A stretch of 52,942 nucleotides of DNA from Bacteroidales bacterium (GCA_031276035.1 JAISNV010000012.1:1-52942), one strand, 5' to 3'. Counted from the stretch's first letter, positions 17,296 through 26,808 are shown. Numbers and translations are program-made. Notes: a model not told the origin generated them from the letters alone.

Positions 17296-17594
17296 ATATT
17301 ATTGAATGGGTATGACTGTTTGAAACTATATTAATTCTATAAATAACACGAATTTATATTTGAAAATCATTTCCAACAAAGTCAAATTAATAAACCTTAA
17401 AACTTAAGTAAATTTATATATTTCTATTGCCACAAATATATAAATTTAGAACTAAATTTCATCAATATTAAATTATAAGAAACTTATTCATCTTATCAAC
17501 ATTATCTACTTAATATACAAGCTTCCTTTTTTCTATTAACATTTCCATTCTTTTATATTTCCATCCAAAAAACAATTATTCAAATAAAATTCAT
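17296..17594. other. AT-rich spacer without a gene
   Basis: This roughly 300-bp spacer between the GT2 gene and the SDR gene is extremely AT-rich. I see no frame with coding character, no RNA-like GC-rich stem and no clear terminator hairpin. It ends at the SDR promoter. Confidence 0.6.
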
Positions 17595-17602
17595 TATTTT
17601 TG
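17595..17602 (+). promoter_or_regulatory. -7 box for the SDR / acyl-CoA ligase operon
   Basis: TATTTTTG fits TAnnTTTG 43 bp before the SDR ATG. It would drive the SDR gene and the closely spaced ligase genes downstream. Confidence 0.5.
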
Positions 17603-17645
17603 TCAATTATTATTTTTAATAAATTATTGTAATAAAACAAAACAA

Positions 17646-18413
17646 ATGAATAAAATAGTTTTAGTTACAGGCGCTACTTCAGGATTCGGAGAAGCAATTG
17701 CGGAAATCTATGCCAAAAATAATTTCGATCTTATAATTACCGGAAGAAGGAAAGAAAGATTAGAAGATGTAAAGAAACATCTTGAACTTACTTATAAAAT
17801 CAATGTCTTAGCTTTGAATTTCGACGTACGCGATAAAGATTCCGTTTTCAATGCGATAGAATCTTTACCTGAAAAATGGAAAAACATTGATATACTTATC
17901 AATAACGCCGGACTTGCACTTGGTTCATTAGGAATTCAAGACGGAGATCTTGAAGATTGGGAAACAATGATTGATACAAATATTAAGGGATTATTATATG
18001 TTACTAAAGCTGTTGTTCCGTTTATGATAAAACGAAACACCGGACATATTGTAAATATGGGTTCAACATCAAGTAAGGAAACTTATCCGGGAGGAAATGT
18101 TTACTGCGGAACGAAACATGCCGTTCAAGGCATTACAGACGGAATGCGACAGGATCTTATTCAATACGGAATTAAAGTTACGCAACTTTGTCCCGGTATG
18201 GCCGAAACGGAATTCTCCCTTGTTCGTTTCAAAGGAAACAAAGAAAAAGCAGACAATGTTTATAAGGATATAACTCCACTAACGGCGGAGGATGTTGCGC
18301 AAATAACATTTTTTGTAACATCGTCTTTAGCGTCGCATGTTGAAATACGAGACATCGTTATATCTTGTCAACAACAAGCCAACTCTTTCGTAGTTTGCAG
18401 AAATTCAAAATAA
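17646..18413 (+). CDS. Short-chain dehydrogenase/reductase (YdfG-like)
   Basis: This 255-aa Rossmann-fold oxidoreductase has the cofactor motif TGATSGFG at residues 8-15, 'NNAGLALG' at about 92, and the catalytic Ser140, Tyr153 and Lys157. An Arg-rich 'TGRRKERL' after beta-2 suggests NADP(H). Sequence and length resemble the YdfG/serine-3-dehydrogenase group that reduces or oxidises 3-hydroxy acids, with the matching C-terminal 'HVEIRDIVISCQQQANS'. The last residues (FVVCRNSK) are a little unusual. It is 23 bp upstream of an acyl-CoA ligase and probably shares its transcript. The substrate is an inference. Confidence 0.87.
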   Translation: MNKIVLVTGATSGFGEAIAEIYAKNNFDLIITGRRKERLEDVKKHLELTYKINVLALNFDVRDKDSVFNAIESLPEKWKNIDILINNAGLALGSLGIQDGDLEDWETMIDTNIKGLLYVTKAVVPFMIKRNTGHIVNMGSTSSKETYPGGNVYCGTKHAVQGITDGMRQDLIQYGIKVTQLCPGMAETEFSLVRFKGNKEKADNVYKDITPLTAEDVAQITFFVTSSLASHVEIRDIVISCQQQANSFVVCRNSK

Positions 18414-18436
18414 TAAAATATATTAAACAATAAAAT

Positions 18437-20203
18437 ATGGAAATAAAAAGACTCTTCGATCTTCTTCCTCATTATGAGGAATCGTTCAAACCTAAAGACG
18501 ATGTTCTTGCAGGTAAAGAAAACAATGAATGGAAAAAATACAACATCAAAGAATTTCGCGAAATCGTTGATAATTTGTCGTTTGCCTTTATGCAACTCGG
18601 CGTTGAAAAAAACGATAACATCGCTACAGTAACTAACAACCGTCCCGAGTGGAATTTTATCGACATGTCGGTTATGCAAGTCGGAGCTGTTCATGTTCCT
18701 ATATATCCTACCATAAGCATTGAAGACTATAACCACATCTTAAATCATGCTCAAATCAAATATCTTTTTCTTTCAGGAATGGCCATGTATAAAAAACTTG
18801 AGCCAATCATCGGAAATATGGAACATTTAAAAGGTGTTTATATTTTTAATGATGAAGCAGGTTTACCGAATTGGAAGGAATTGCTTCATCTCGGTGAACA
18901 AAATCAGAACAAAGAAAAACTCGAAGAAATAAAAGCTTCCATCACAATAAATGATCCGGCAACTTTGATTTATACTTCCGGTACAACAGGAATACAAAAA
19001 GGAGTATTGCTATCTCATCTGGGAATTATAACAAACTTTATGGGCGTGCATAAAACTCCGGATTTTGGCGACGGCACCCGTGCGTTAAGTTTGTTGCCGC
19101 TTTCGCATGTTTATGAAAGAGCTTTAAACTATCTATATTTATATCTCGGAATTGCAATTTATTACGCAGAAAGCATTCCGAAATTTCAAGCCAATTGCCT
19201 TGAAATCAAACCTTACATGATGTGCTGCGTACCGCGCGTGTTGGAAAAACTATATGATGGCATCATGGCTAAAGGTCGTAAACTTAAGGGAATAAAGAAA
19301 GGAATGTTTTTCTGGGCGGTTAGAATTGCGGAAAAATATGAACTGAATGGAGCTAACGGCGCTTGGTATCAATTAAAATGGAAGATAGCTTACAAATTGG
19401 TTTTAAGCAAATGGAAAGAAGCAATCGGCGGTAATTTCAGGATTGTTGTTTCCGGCGGTTCGGCACTAAACCCCAAACTCTGCAGAATATTCCATGCGGC
19501 ATTGATTCCAATATACGAAGGATACGGATTAACTGAAACTTCTCCGGTTATTGCGGTTTCTCAACCTCCACCAAAAGGTTTGAAAATAGGAACAGTTGGG
19601 CCTCCGTTACCGGGAATTGAAGTTCGCATTGCCGAAGATGGCGAGATTTTATCAAGAGGTCCTAATATCATGATAGGATATTACCGTCAATCCGAACTTA
19701 ATAAAACCGTTATTGATAATGAAGGTTGGTTTCATACCGGCGATATAGGCAGATTCGATGAAGACGGTCATTTGATAATTACCGGTAGAAAGAAAGAAAA
19801 TTTCAAAACATCAGGCGGAAAATGGATTGCTCCTCAACCGATAGAGAACAAACTTACCGAATCATCATTTATTGAAACTGCGGTTGTTTTAGGCGAAAAT
19901 CAAAAAATGGCCGGTGCCTTAATAATTCCGAACTTCGAGCATTTAAAATCTTGGTGTCAAATTAAAGGCATTCCTTATACTACAAACGAAGAGATGATTC
20001 AAAACAAAACTATCATAGAAAGAATCCGAAAAGAAGTTGATAAAGTTAATGTAACTTTAGGCGGAACTGAAAAAATAGGTCCTATTTTGTTAATCGCCGA
20101 CACTTGGAGTGTTGACACAGGTGAATTATCTGCTACTCTTAAGGTTAAGCGTAATGTCATTTTTAAAAGATATGCCGACGAAATAGAGAAAATGTTTAAC
20201 TAA
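18437..20203 (+). CDS. Long-chain acyl-CoA ligase, copy 1
   Basis: This 588-aa member of the AMP-forming ANL superfamily activates a fatty acid to acyl-AMP and then to acyl-CoA. The P-loop motif 'YTSGTTGIQKGVLLSH' starts at residue 179. Also present are 'YGLTETSPVI', the hinge region 'GWFHTGDIGRFDEDGHL' and the C-terminal 'ITGRKKENFKTSGGKWI'. The length fits bacterial FadD15-like ligases. It has the same architecture as the next gene, from which it clearly arose by tandem duplication or the reverse. It follows the SDR gene by 23 bp. Chain length preference cannot be read from sequence. Confidence 0.93.
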   Translation: MEIKRLFDLLPHYEESFKPKDDVLAGKENNEWKKYNIKEFREIVDNLSFAFMQLGVEKNDNIATVTNNRPEWNFIDMSVMQVGAVHVPIYPTISIEDYNHILNHAQIKYLFLSGMAMYKKLEPIIGNMEHLKGVYIFNDEAGLPNWKELLHLGEQNQNKEKLEEIKASITINDPATLIYTSGTTGIQKGVLLSHLGIITNFMGVHKTPDFGDGTRALSLLPLSHVYERALNYLYLYLGIAIYYAESIPKFQANCLEIKPYMMCCVPRVLEKLYDGIMAKGRKLKGIKKGMFFWAVRIAEKYELNGANGAWYQLKWKIAYKLVLSKWKEAIGGNFRIVVSGGSALNPKLCRIFHAALIPIYEGYGLTETSPVIAVSQPPPKGLKIGTVGPPLPGIEVRIAEDGEILSRGPNIMIGYYRQSELNKTVIDNEGWFHTGDIGRFDEDGHLIITGRKKENFKTSGGKWIAPQPIENKLTESSFIETAVVLGENQKMAGALIIPNFEHLKSWCQIKGIPYTTNEEMIQNKTIIERIRKEVDKVNVTLGGTEKIGPILLIADTWSVDTGELSATLKVKRNVIFKRYADEIEKMFN

Positions 20204-20298
20204 ATCTTTGACGGCAGTGCCCATTAAAAGGATAGATTCAAAAATTTCCTTTTGGGTTTTTGTGGTTTTGAAGATTGATTTTTAATTAAAATAATTAT

Positions 20299-22071
20299 AT
20301 GGCTAAAGTTACTCGTATATTCGACATTTTAGATCATTGCGCCGAAAGGTTTTCCGAAAACAATGAAATTCTCGGCGGAAAAGAAGGAAAAGTCTGGGTA
20401 ACATATTCTACTACGGAATATATTGATTATGCCAACAATGTAAGTAACGGATTGTTGGCTATGGGATTGAAAAAAGGCGATAAAGTTGCGATAATAAGCA
20501 ACAGCATGCCCGAATGGAATTTCTTCGACATGGGTACGATGCAAGCCGGAATAATCAATGTCCCTATTTATCCTACAATAAGTGAATCGGAACATATTTA
20601 TATCCTAAATCATAGCGATGTCGAATATGTTTTTATCAGCGGTTACGACATGTTACGAAGAATTGAAACCATTCTACCGCAATGTCCTAATATCAAGAAA
20701 GTGATCACATTAAAACCTATCGAAGGTTATGAAAGCATTTACGATATCATGGAACTGGGAAAGAACAACAAAGATTATTTCAATCTTAATTCCATAAAAA
20801 CCGATATAAGCTGTGATGATATTGCTACAATTATTTATACTTCCGGAACTACCGGAACTCCGAAAGGAGTAATGCTTTCGCACAAAAATATCGTTAGTAA
20901 TTTCCTTGGGGTTGTTCATATCCCTGCTTTCAAACCATACAGAAGAGCAATAAGTTATCTCCCTCTTTGTCATGTTTACGAACGAATGATTATTTACATG
21001 TATCAATACTTGGGATTGAGTCTTTTTTATGCCGAAAACATTCCCCGCATTGCAGATAACTTCAAAGAAGTCAAACCTTACATTATGTGCTCGGTTCCGC
21101 GTTTGATTGAAAAAACTTTTGATAAAATTATTAATACCGGAAAACAACTAACCGGAATTAAGCATAAATTGTTCTTTTGGGCTGTTGCTCTCGCGGAAAG
21201 ATTTGAACTCAACGGTGCTAACGGATTCTTTTATGAGTTTAAACGCGCTATAGCTGATAAATTGATTTACAGTAAATGGAGACAAGCCGTAGGTGGAAAT
21301 ATGGGAATAATTGTTTCGGGCGGAGCTGCTATCTCAGAGAAACTCGTTAGAATTTTCACTTGCGCTAAAATCAACATTTTCCCGGGTTACGGACTTACGG
21401 AAACTTCTCCTGTAATTTCTGTTACTACTTTCAGAGATGAAGAAAGAGGATTTAATGCTGTAGGCGGAATTATGGCACAGAATCAGGTTAAGATTGCGGA
21501 CGACGGTGAAATCCTGACAAAAGGTCCTTCGCTGATGGTAGGATATTACAAAGCTCCGGAACTTACTGCCGAAGTTATTGATAAAGACGGATGGTTTCAC
21601 ACAGGCGACCTCGGAAGGTTGGAAAAAGACGGTAAACTTCTGATTATCACAGGAAGAAAAAAATCTCTTTTCAAAAATTCTTTCGGTAAATATATTAATC
21701 CCGATTATGTAGAAAACTACATCAAAGAATCACAACTAATTGATAATGCAATGGTTGTCGGAGAGAATCAAAAATACTGCGCCGCTCTTATCGTTCCTGA
21801 TTTTATGAATCTACAAAGCTGGTGTAAATCTCAAAACCTGCATTTTAATTCTGTTGAAGAAATGGTTACATCCAAACAAGTAATAGAAAAGTACAGGAAA
21901 GATCTTCTTGAATTGAATAAAGGACTAAGTTCTACCGAAAAAATAAGCAATTTTGTTCTGCTTCCGACCGAATGGACGGTAGATTCCGGAGAACTCTCTG
22001 CAGCATTGAAAGTGAAAAGACATTTTGTTGCAAATAAATATAAAGACGAAATCAGCAATTTGTTTACGTAA
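20299..22071 (+). CDS. Long-chain acyl-CoA ligase, copy 2
   Basis: This 590-aa paralogue of the preceding gene aligns end to end with it. It has 'YTSGTTGTPKGVMLSH' from residue 180, 'GYGLTETSPVISVT', 'GWFHTGDLGRLEKDGKLL' and 'ITGRKKSLFKNSFGKYINP'. Both copies keep every catalytic motif, so neither looks decayed. Differences cluster in the first 150 residues and the ligand-tunnel region, consistent with different substrate preference. The 95-bp gap contains only a weak AAAAGGA/TCCTTTT stem, so read-through from the first ligase is likely. Confidence 0.93.
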   Translation: MAKVTRIFDILDHCAERFSENNEILGGKEGKVWVTYSTTEYIDYANNVSNGLLAMGLKKGDKVAIISNSMPEWNFFDMGTMQAGIINVPIYPTISESEHIYILNHSDVEYVFISGYDMLRRIETILPQCPNIKKVITLKPIEGYESIYDIMELGKNNKDYFNLNSIKTDISCDDIATIIYTSGTTGTPKGVMLSHKNIVSNFLGVVHIPAFKPYRRAISYLPLCHVYERMIIYMYQYLGLSLFYAENIPRIADNFKEVKPYIMCSVPRLIEKTFDKIINTGKQLTGIKHKLFFWAVALAERFELNGANGFFYEFKRAIADKLIYSKWRQAVGGNMGIIVSGGAAISEKLVRIFTCAKINIFPGYGLTETSPVISVTTFRDEERGFNAVGGIMAQNQVKIADDGEILTKGPSLMVGYYKAPELTAEVIDKDGWFHTGDLGRLEKDGKLLIITGRKKSLFKNSFGKYINPDYVENYIKESQLIDNAMVVGENQKYCAALIVPDFMNLQSWCKSQNLHFNSVEEMVTSKQVIEKYRKDLLELNKGLSSTEKISNFVLLPTEWTVDSGELSAALKVKRHFVANKYKDEISNLFT

Positions 22072-22100
22072 CACAAGACGCGTTTTAATACTTACTTTTA

Positions 22101-23213
22101 ATGGAGATTAAGAAAAAGAAGAGGGTTATTATTTCCGTAATCAACGATCTTGTTACAGATCAGCGGGTTCATAAAGTTGCTACAAGTTTGCACAACAATG
22201 GTTACGAAGTTCTGCTTATTGGTAGGATTATGCAGTACACTTATGCTCCTGTAAAAAGAGAATATGCTACAAAACGATTCAAAATATTATTTAAACGGAA
22301 AGCAATATTTTATATTAGTTACAATATCAGGCTTTTCTTATATCTGCTTTTTGTTCGTGCCGATATTTTTCTTTCCAATGATACGGATACATTGCTTGCA
22401 AACTATTATGCCGCCAAAATAAGAAGGAAAAAATTAGTTTTCGACGCACACGAAATGTTCCCCGAATTACCTGAACTCGTAGGAAGGAAAAGAGTACGGA
22501 AAGTTTGGGAAACAATTGAGAATCATTTGTTCCCAAAATTAAAATATTCATATACGGTTTGTCAGCCCATAGCCGACATCTACAAGGAAATGTTCGGAAT
22601 TAACATGCAAGTTATCCGTAACGTTCCTATTACAAAACCATATATTAAAAGACAAAATGAAAAGCACGATAAATTTATCCTTCTTTATCAAGGCGCAATT
22701 AATATAGGAAGAGGTTTGGATAGGATGATAGACGCTATGCAATATATTGATAATATGGTGTTTTATATTGCCGGCGACGGCGATATTGTTCTTGAAATGA
22801 AGAAGTATGTTGAGGATAGAAAATTAAACGAGAAAGTCGAATTTCTTGGAAGGATTCCGTTTGAGGAACTTGCCGAAATTACGTCTTCCGCCGATTTGGG
22901 TATCAGTTTATTAGATAATCTCGGATTAAATTATTATTATTCTTTGCCGAATAGAATATTCGATTTTGCACATGCTGGCGTTCCGGTTTTAGCTACCGAT
23001 TTTCCCGAAATACACAATATCCTAACGGAATATTCAATCGGAGAATTAATTACTGACGAAAGTCCTGAAGCATTGGCAAATTCAATTAAGGAAGCCATTG
23101 AAAAATGGACGAAAATGGATCCTGATACAAGGAACAACATCTTCTTTCGGGCGAGGAAGGAACTTTGCTGGGAGCAGGAAGAAAAGAAACTGATAGAGAT
23201 CTTCGAAAGTTAA
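22101..23213 (+). CDS. Glycosyltransferase family 4 protein
   Basis: This 370-aa protein has the GT-B two-domain layout. The N-terminal acceptor domain begins 'VIISVINDLVTDQRVHKVA', a start seen in many Bacteroidetes GT4 enzymes, and contains 'FDAHEMFPELPEL'. The C-terminal donor domain starts at about residue 185 ('KFILLYQGAINIGRGLDRM') and includes the GT4 'ADLGISLLDN...YYSLPNR.FDF.HAG.PV' region with its glutamate-like nucleotide-binding zone. It is 29 bp behind the second acyl-CoA ligase. A lipid or cell-surface glycan product fits that neighbour, but this is inference. Confidence 0.88.
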   Translation: MEIKKKKRVIISVINDLVTDQRVHKVATSLHNNGYEVLLIGRIMQYTYAPVKREYATKRFKILFKRKAIFYISYNIRLFLYLLFVRADIFLSNDTDTLLANYYAAKIRRKKLVFDAHEMFPELPELVGRKRVRKVWETIENHLFPKLKYSYTVCQPIADIYKEMFGINMQVIRNVPITKPYIKRQNEKHDKFILLYQGAINIGRGLDRMIDAMQYIDNMVFYIAGDGDIVLEMKKYVEDRKLNEKVEFLGRIPFEELAEITSSADLGISLLDNLGLNYYYSLPNRIFDFAHAGVPVLATDFPEIHNILTEYSIGELITDESPEALANSIKEAIEKWTKMDPDTRNNIFFRARKELCWEQEEKKLIEIFES

Positions 23214-23316
23214 AAGGCTCTCGGAGTTAACGCATATCTAAATGTTTACCAACATCTTAATCTCCTTTATAGATTCGGAATACAATATTTTTTAAAATCT
23301 ATTTGTGAAAAATTCG

Positions 23317-23324
23317 TATTTTTG
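23317..23324 (+). promoter_or_regulatory. -7 box for the TPR/AraC regulator
   Basis: TATTTTTG fits TAnnTTTG about 68 bp before the ATG at 23392. No well-spaced -33 element was found. Confidence 0.4.
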
Positions 23325-23391
23325 TCAAAAATTTACATAAAACCCGGAATTAATTTTTTGTTTGTTATATTAATTCAGGGTATTAATTCTG

Positions 23392-25167
23392 ATGAACAAC
23401 CTTAAACTAAAACATACACTTAACTTTATACTATTATTATTTTTGTCAATATCACAGTCATTGGCAAGTAATCCTTTTCTGCCTATGATAGGTAAATCTT
23501 ACGGGGAATATGCAATGGCTATGAAACGTATTCATTATGAGTTAGATATTATTGAACAGGAGCAAGCCTACAACTTGATGACATATATGGATGAAGCGGT
23601 TAAATTGGCAAAAAACAGTCATTGGGAATTAGAAGCAAAAATACTACATATAACTTACAACTTTCGCACAAAAACTCGTCTGGCCCCGGATAATACCTAT
23701 ACTATTGAAGATGTGATAAGAGATTACAAAACTATATACGATGAAGCTGAAAAGGAAGGAGATAATATTATCCGATTAAGGTCATTACGTGCACTTATGA
23801 ATGCTTATTATGTCTTTGTAAAAGATTATGATCTTACTTTTGAAACTGCAAAAATACTTGAAAAAGAATTGGGTTCCATTTCCTCGAAAGAATTACCGGA
23901 TAAACTTTATACATATTGCGAGATAGCCGGAATGCATTTTAAATTCCGTAATTACACAGAAGCCGAATTATTCTACAATAAGATAATTGAGGATACTGAG
24001 GCAAACCATTGTTCTTTACTGGAACCTGCTTTTAACGGATTAGGGCTGATTTGCCGTTATTATTATGATGATCTTGAAACTTCCGATATGTATTTTTATC
24101 GAATGCTGGATGTTACTAAACATGAAGAGACACACAACGACCACCATTTGGCTTGGAAAGGAGTTGCGAAAGGAAATATCGGGGTGAATTTATTTCTTCG
24201 CAAAAAATATGAAGAAGCTATCCCTTTGTTGAAATTTGCTCAAGAGCAATTGGCTCAATTTATGGATTATTCATTTGCTTTCAGCACGGCCGTAACATTG
24301 GCCGATATATTTCTGAAACAAAATAAAATTGCAGAAGCAAAAGAATATATTGATCTGGCCACTGAATATATAAATAATACGCATCCCCAAAAATCACATT
24401 CAAAATTATATCCGATATTAGCTAAATATTATATTATAACCCAGAATGACCATTTGGCGATGACATATAAGGATTCTGCATTTATTGCTCAGAAAGAGGA
24501 ATATGAAGAATATAATGCATTGAAATTATTATATGTAGAACAAAGAAATTGGAATTTGGAGCAAAAAGCAAAGGAAGATGAACTGAATGCCGAGCATCTT
24601 CGCGCCGTTAATTACAGAAAATTAGCAATAACTATAGGAATAGGAACCCTGATAGTTATAATATTGTTTTTGATTATCTTTATTTCATATCGTAAAAAAA
24701 ATAATACTTACCGTGCATTGGTAAAGAATAATAAAGAATGGGCTCGTTCACGAACTCCCAAAACAGAACCAAATAATACCGACACAAATATTTTAAATAA
24801 ACCTACATCTGCGGAACTCGAGTTTATGAAACAAATTCAAACAATGATTGAAGAGGAAAAACTATATACTAATCCTGAGTTTGATTTATCAAGCTTAGCC
24901 GACAAATTAAACACAAACCGTACCTATTTATCGGCAATAATAAACCATTGCACGGGAAAAAGTTTCACAAACTTTATTAATGATTATCGAATAAGTGAAG
25001 CTATACAAATTATATCGTCTCCTGCGAAAATTCTTCCAACTATAGATGAAATAGCCTACAGAGCAGGGTTTAATGATCGAAAAAGCCTCTATAGAGTCTT
25101 TAAAAAAGTTACAGGATTAACTCCTTCCGAATTCAGAGCTAACGTAAATAAGGAATCTGCAGACTAA
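23392..25167 (+). CDS. Membrane-anchored TPR protein with AraC-type DNA-binding domain
   Basis: This 591-aa protein starts with a signal or anchor sequence (MNNLKLKHTLNFILLLFLSI). A helical, TPR-like periplasmic part follows to about residue 405 (for example 'LYTYCEIAGMHFKFRNYTEA'). A single transmembrane helix follows at about 412-433 (LAITIGIGTLIVIILFLIIF). The cytoplasmic AraC/XylS domain is at about 480-588 ('FDLSSLADKLNTNRTYLSAI', 'EIAYRAGFNDRKSLYRVFKK', 'TGLTPSEFR'). This one-protein sensor/regulator layout is frequent in Bacteroidetes. It senses an unknown periplasmic cue. No obvious polysaccharide utilisation genes adjoin it, so its target is unknown. Confidence 0.87.
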   Translation: MNNLKLKHTLNFILLLFLSISQSLASNPFLPMIGKSYGEYAMAMKRIHYELDIIEQEQAYNLMTYMDEAVKLAKNSHWELEAKILHITYNFRTKTRLAPDNTYTIEDVIRDYKTIYDEAEKEGDNIIRLRSLRALMNAYYVFVKDYDLTFETAKILEKELGSISSKELPDKLYTYCEIAGMHFKFRNYTEAELFYNKIIEDTEANHCSLLEPAFNGLGLICRYYYDDLETSDMYFYRMLDVTKHEETHNDHHLAWKGVAKGNIGVNLFLRKKYEEAIPLLKFAQEQLAQFMDYSFAFSTAVTLADIFLKQNKIAEAKEYIDLATEYINNTHPQKSHSKLYPILAKYYIITQNDHLAMTYKDSAFIAQKEEYEEYNALKLLYVEQRNWNLEQKAKEDELNAEHLRAVNYRKLAITIGIGTLIVIILFLIIFISYRKKNNTYRALVKNNKEWARSRTPKTEPNNTDTNILNKPTSAELEFMKQIQTMIEEEKLYTNPEFDLSSLADKLNTNRTYLSAIINHCTGKSFTNFINDYRISEAIQIISSPAKILPTIDEIAYRAGFNDRKSLYRVFKKVTGLTPSEFRANVNKESAD

Positions 25168-25267
25168 TCTTACTTCCATTCTATTGATAAGAGTATTTCA
25201 TCGACCTGAATTATATTTTATCTATATAAATTCATCATTAAATTATTGCTGATGCTTCTAAAATGAG

Positions 25268-25309
25268 TATTTATTTGGTCGCAATTGATCAATTGCGACC
25301 AAATAAATA
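25268..25309. repeat. 42-bp perfect palindrome, candidate operator
   Basis: Every base from 25268 to 25309 pairs with its mirror around the centre at 25288/25289. The half-site is TATTTATTTGGTCGCAATTGA. The GC-richer core GGTCGCAATTGATCAATTGCGACC ends in AT-rich flanks, shown here only as half-sites TTTGGTCGCAATTGA and its complement. It ends 11 bp before the -7 box at 25321, covering the usual -33 region, so a bound dimer would affect transcription. There is no T-run after it, which argues against a terminator. Confidence 0.75.
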
Positions 25310-25320
25310 TTTGCAAATTA

Positions 25321-25328
25321 TATTTTTG
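25321..25328 (+). promoter_or_regulatory. -7 box for the small HTH gene
   Basis: TATTTTTG fits TAnnTTTG 29 bp before the ATG at 25358. No -33 TTG at normal spacing was found, because that position lies inside the palindrome, so an activator might be needed. Confidence 0.5.
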
Positions 25329-25357
25329 CACTGCGAGTTTACTCCCTCCGAAGAAAC

Positions 25358-25612
25358 ATGAAAGAATCAATTCATATAGGCAGCATAATACGTGATAAGT
25401 TAAAAGAAGACGGCAGAGCGGCATCCTGGTTAGCAAAAAAATTGAATTGCAACAGAACCAATATATATAAAATATTTGATAAATCCGATATCAACACAGA
25501 CCAGCTACTTATGATCTCAAAAATATTAGATCATGATTTTTTTTCATATTATTCTAAAAGATTAAATAATGAACCGAATGGGGAAGATAATAATATCAAA
25601 CATTTTCACTAA
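25358..25612 (+). CDS. Small helix-turn-helix (XRE-like) protein
   Basis: This 84-aa protein contains a helix-turn-helix of the Cro/XRE type at about residues 8-60: 'IGSIIRDKLKEDGRAASWLA' then 'LNCNRTNIYKIFDKSDINT' and 'LLMISKILDHDFFSYYS'. The remaining tail is polar with no further domain. Small single-domain XRE proteins of this form are common in Bacteroidetes and usually have unknown targets. The palindrome at 25268-25309 directly upstream could be its own operator. It follows the TPR/AraC gene by 190 bp and has its own promoter. Confidence 0.75.
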   Translation: MKESIHIGSIIRDKLKEDGRAASWLAKKLNCNRTNIYKIFDKSDINTDQLLMISKILDHDFFSYYSKRLNNEPNGEDNNIKHFH

Positions 25613-25728
25613 CAGAAATGATAATGGAATAGAAATTTCTTTTTACAATAATAAATTATTGATTTTTATATCTTAGGGATAGTATTTATTAACAAAAATA
25701 GGTAAGTTTATAAGTGATAATCAACAAA

Positions 25729-25780
25729 AAGGTTGTATCAAAATTCTTTCCGACTTAAAGGAAAACCATGATACAACCTT
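25729..25780 (-). terminator. Intrinsic terminator for the HAD gene
   Basis: AAGGTTGTATCA (25729-25740) pairs perfectly with TGATACAACCTT (25769-25780), with a nested TTTCC/GGAAA stem inside. On the minus strand the stem is followed by a T-run (A-run at 25726-25730 on the plus strand), 34 bp after the HAD stop. It lies between convergent genes. Confidence 0.72.
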
Positions 25781-25813
25781 CTATTATCAGCAATAAATGC
25801 GCATCAATAGATA

Positions 25814-26674
25814 TCAATAATTTTTTACCTTTTCTCTCAAACGGTTTTCTGTGCTCAGTTTGTCGATTACCAGCTTAATAACTTCATCTAATTCGCTGCC
25901 TTCTGCATAATTAGCAGGAGCAATATAATCTACGCGATTTTGCTTGATTAGATCCAGACATTGGTCTTTGAGAGTTTTTCCCGTTAAAGGAGATATTTTA
26001 TTAGAAGGATTATAAACAGCAATGGCGGTTCCCCGTTGATATTTTATCATCTTCATTGCCGGCACATCGGTTTCTCCGTCGCCGATATAAACCATATTCG
26101 TAAATGGAATTGCCCTGTCTTCATAGGGCACGTATTTATTTATAATAGTATTATCGTAAGAATTGTTAACTCCCTTATTTATTCTATACAAATACTGCGT
26201 TTTGTTGGTGTAATTAATTGCTAAAGCCGGCCATTCCGCAATTCCATCTTTATTATATTTGAATCCTGAAGCAAAAATGTTTTTAAAATGTTTGGCGATA
26301 ATGGTTCCGGATACAAATTCTCTCAATCCCGAAGAAATAATGTGATGTTCGATGATAATATTCCTTTCGCCGGCGTATTTATTAATTCTATCAAAATAAG
26401 TTTCTACTCCTTTGAAAAATTTAATTGATTTGCCGTAATTTGTGAAGGATTCTTTCTTAATTGATATTTGATTCTCTTCCGCCTTCTCGAGCATAAGCTC
26501 CATATAAGCAAGAATTTCATCCATATCATTATCTTTAGCCTTTTTATTAGCTTCTTCCCAAAACTCATGATTACCGATACCCAGTTCCGGAATAAACTTA
26601 TGTTCCTGCATATTTCCCGGTGCCAAAGTACCGTCAAAATCATATGCAAAGGCTATTTTAAATTTTTCTTCCAT
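25814..26674 (-). CDS. HAD-superfamily phosphatase
   Basis: This 286-aa cytoplasmic hydrolase carries the HAD motif I 'YDFDGTL' (Asp12 nucleophile, Asp14 acid/base), a motif II Ser in 'IISSGLREFVSG', and motif IV 'GDGETDVPAM' for Mg2+ binding. A helical cap lies between motifs I and II. The pattern is closest to phosphoserine phosphatase-like HAD enzymes, but the natural substrate cannot be read from sequence. It is a single gene, followed by the terminator at 25729-25780. The ATG at 26674 fits the family's conserved start of motif I near residue 12. Confidence 0.85.
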   Translation of the reverse strand: MEEKFKIAFAYDFDGTLAPGNMQEHKFIPELGIGNHEFWEEANKKAKDNDMDEILAYMELMLEKAEENQISIKKESFTNYGKSIKFFKGVETYFDRINKYAGERNIIIEHHIISSGLREFVSGTIIAKHFKNIFASGFKYNKDGIAEWPALAINYTNKTQYLYRINKGVNNSYDNTIINKYVPYEDRAIPFTNMVYIGDGETDVPAMKMIKYQRGTAIAVYNPSNKISPLTGKTLKDQCLDLIKQNRVDYIAPANYAEGSELDEVIKLVIDKLSTENRLREKVKNY

Positions 26675-26808
26675 ATACAGTCTTATTTGCTTTGAATTTT
26701 AATATTGTTGTTTATCTGTTTAATTGCCATTAATGTTTCGGCAATTGGATGTGTATAAATTTGTCTTATCAGCAAACTAATTATCCATCTCTTTTATGAA
26801 AATATACT

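Noticed and set aside
20226..20262. AAAAGGA/TCCTTTT stem between the two acyl-CoA ligases as a terminator
   Set aside because: A short, AT-rich 7-bp stem with a broken T-run. Both ligases look like one transcription unit.
25268..25309. The 42-bp palindrome as an intrinsic terminator of the AraC-type gene
   Set aside because: No T-run follows on either strand, the stop is 100 bp away, and it sits directly at the next promoter.
26722..26746. AATTGCC/GGCAATT stem after the DUF6624-like gene
   Set aside because: Seven base pairs without a T-run in AT-rich DNA; it does not rise above chance.
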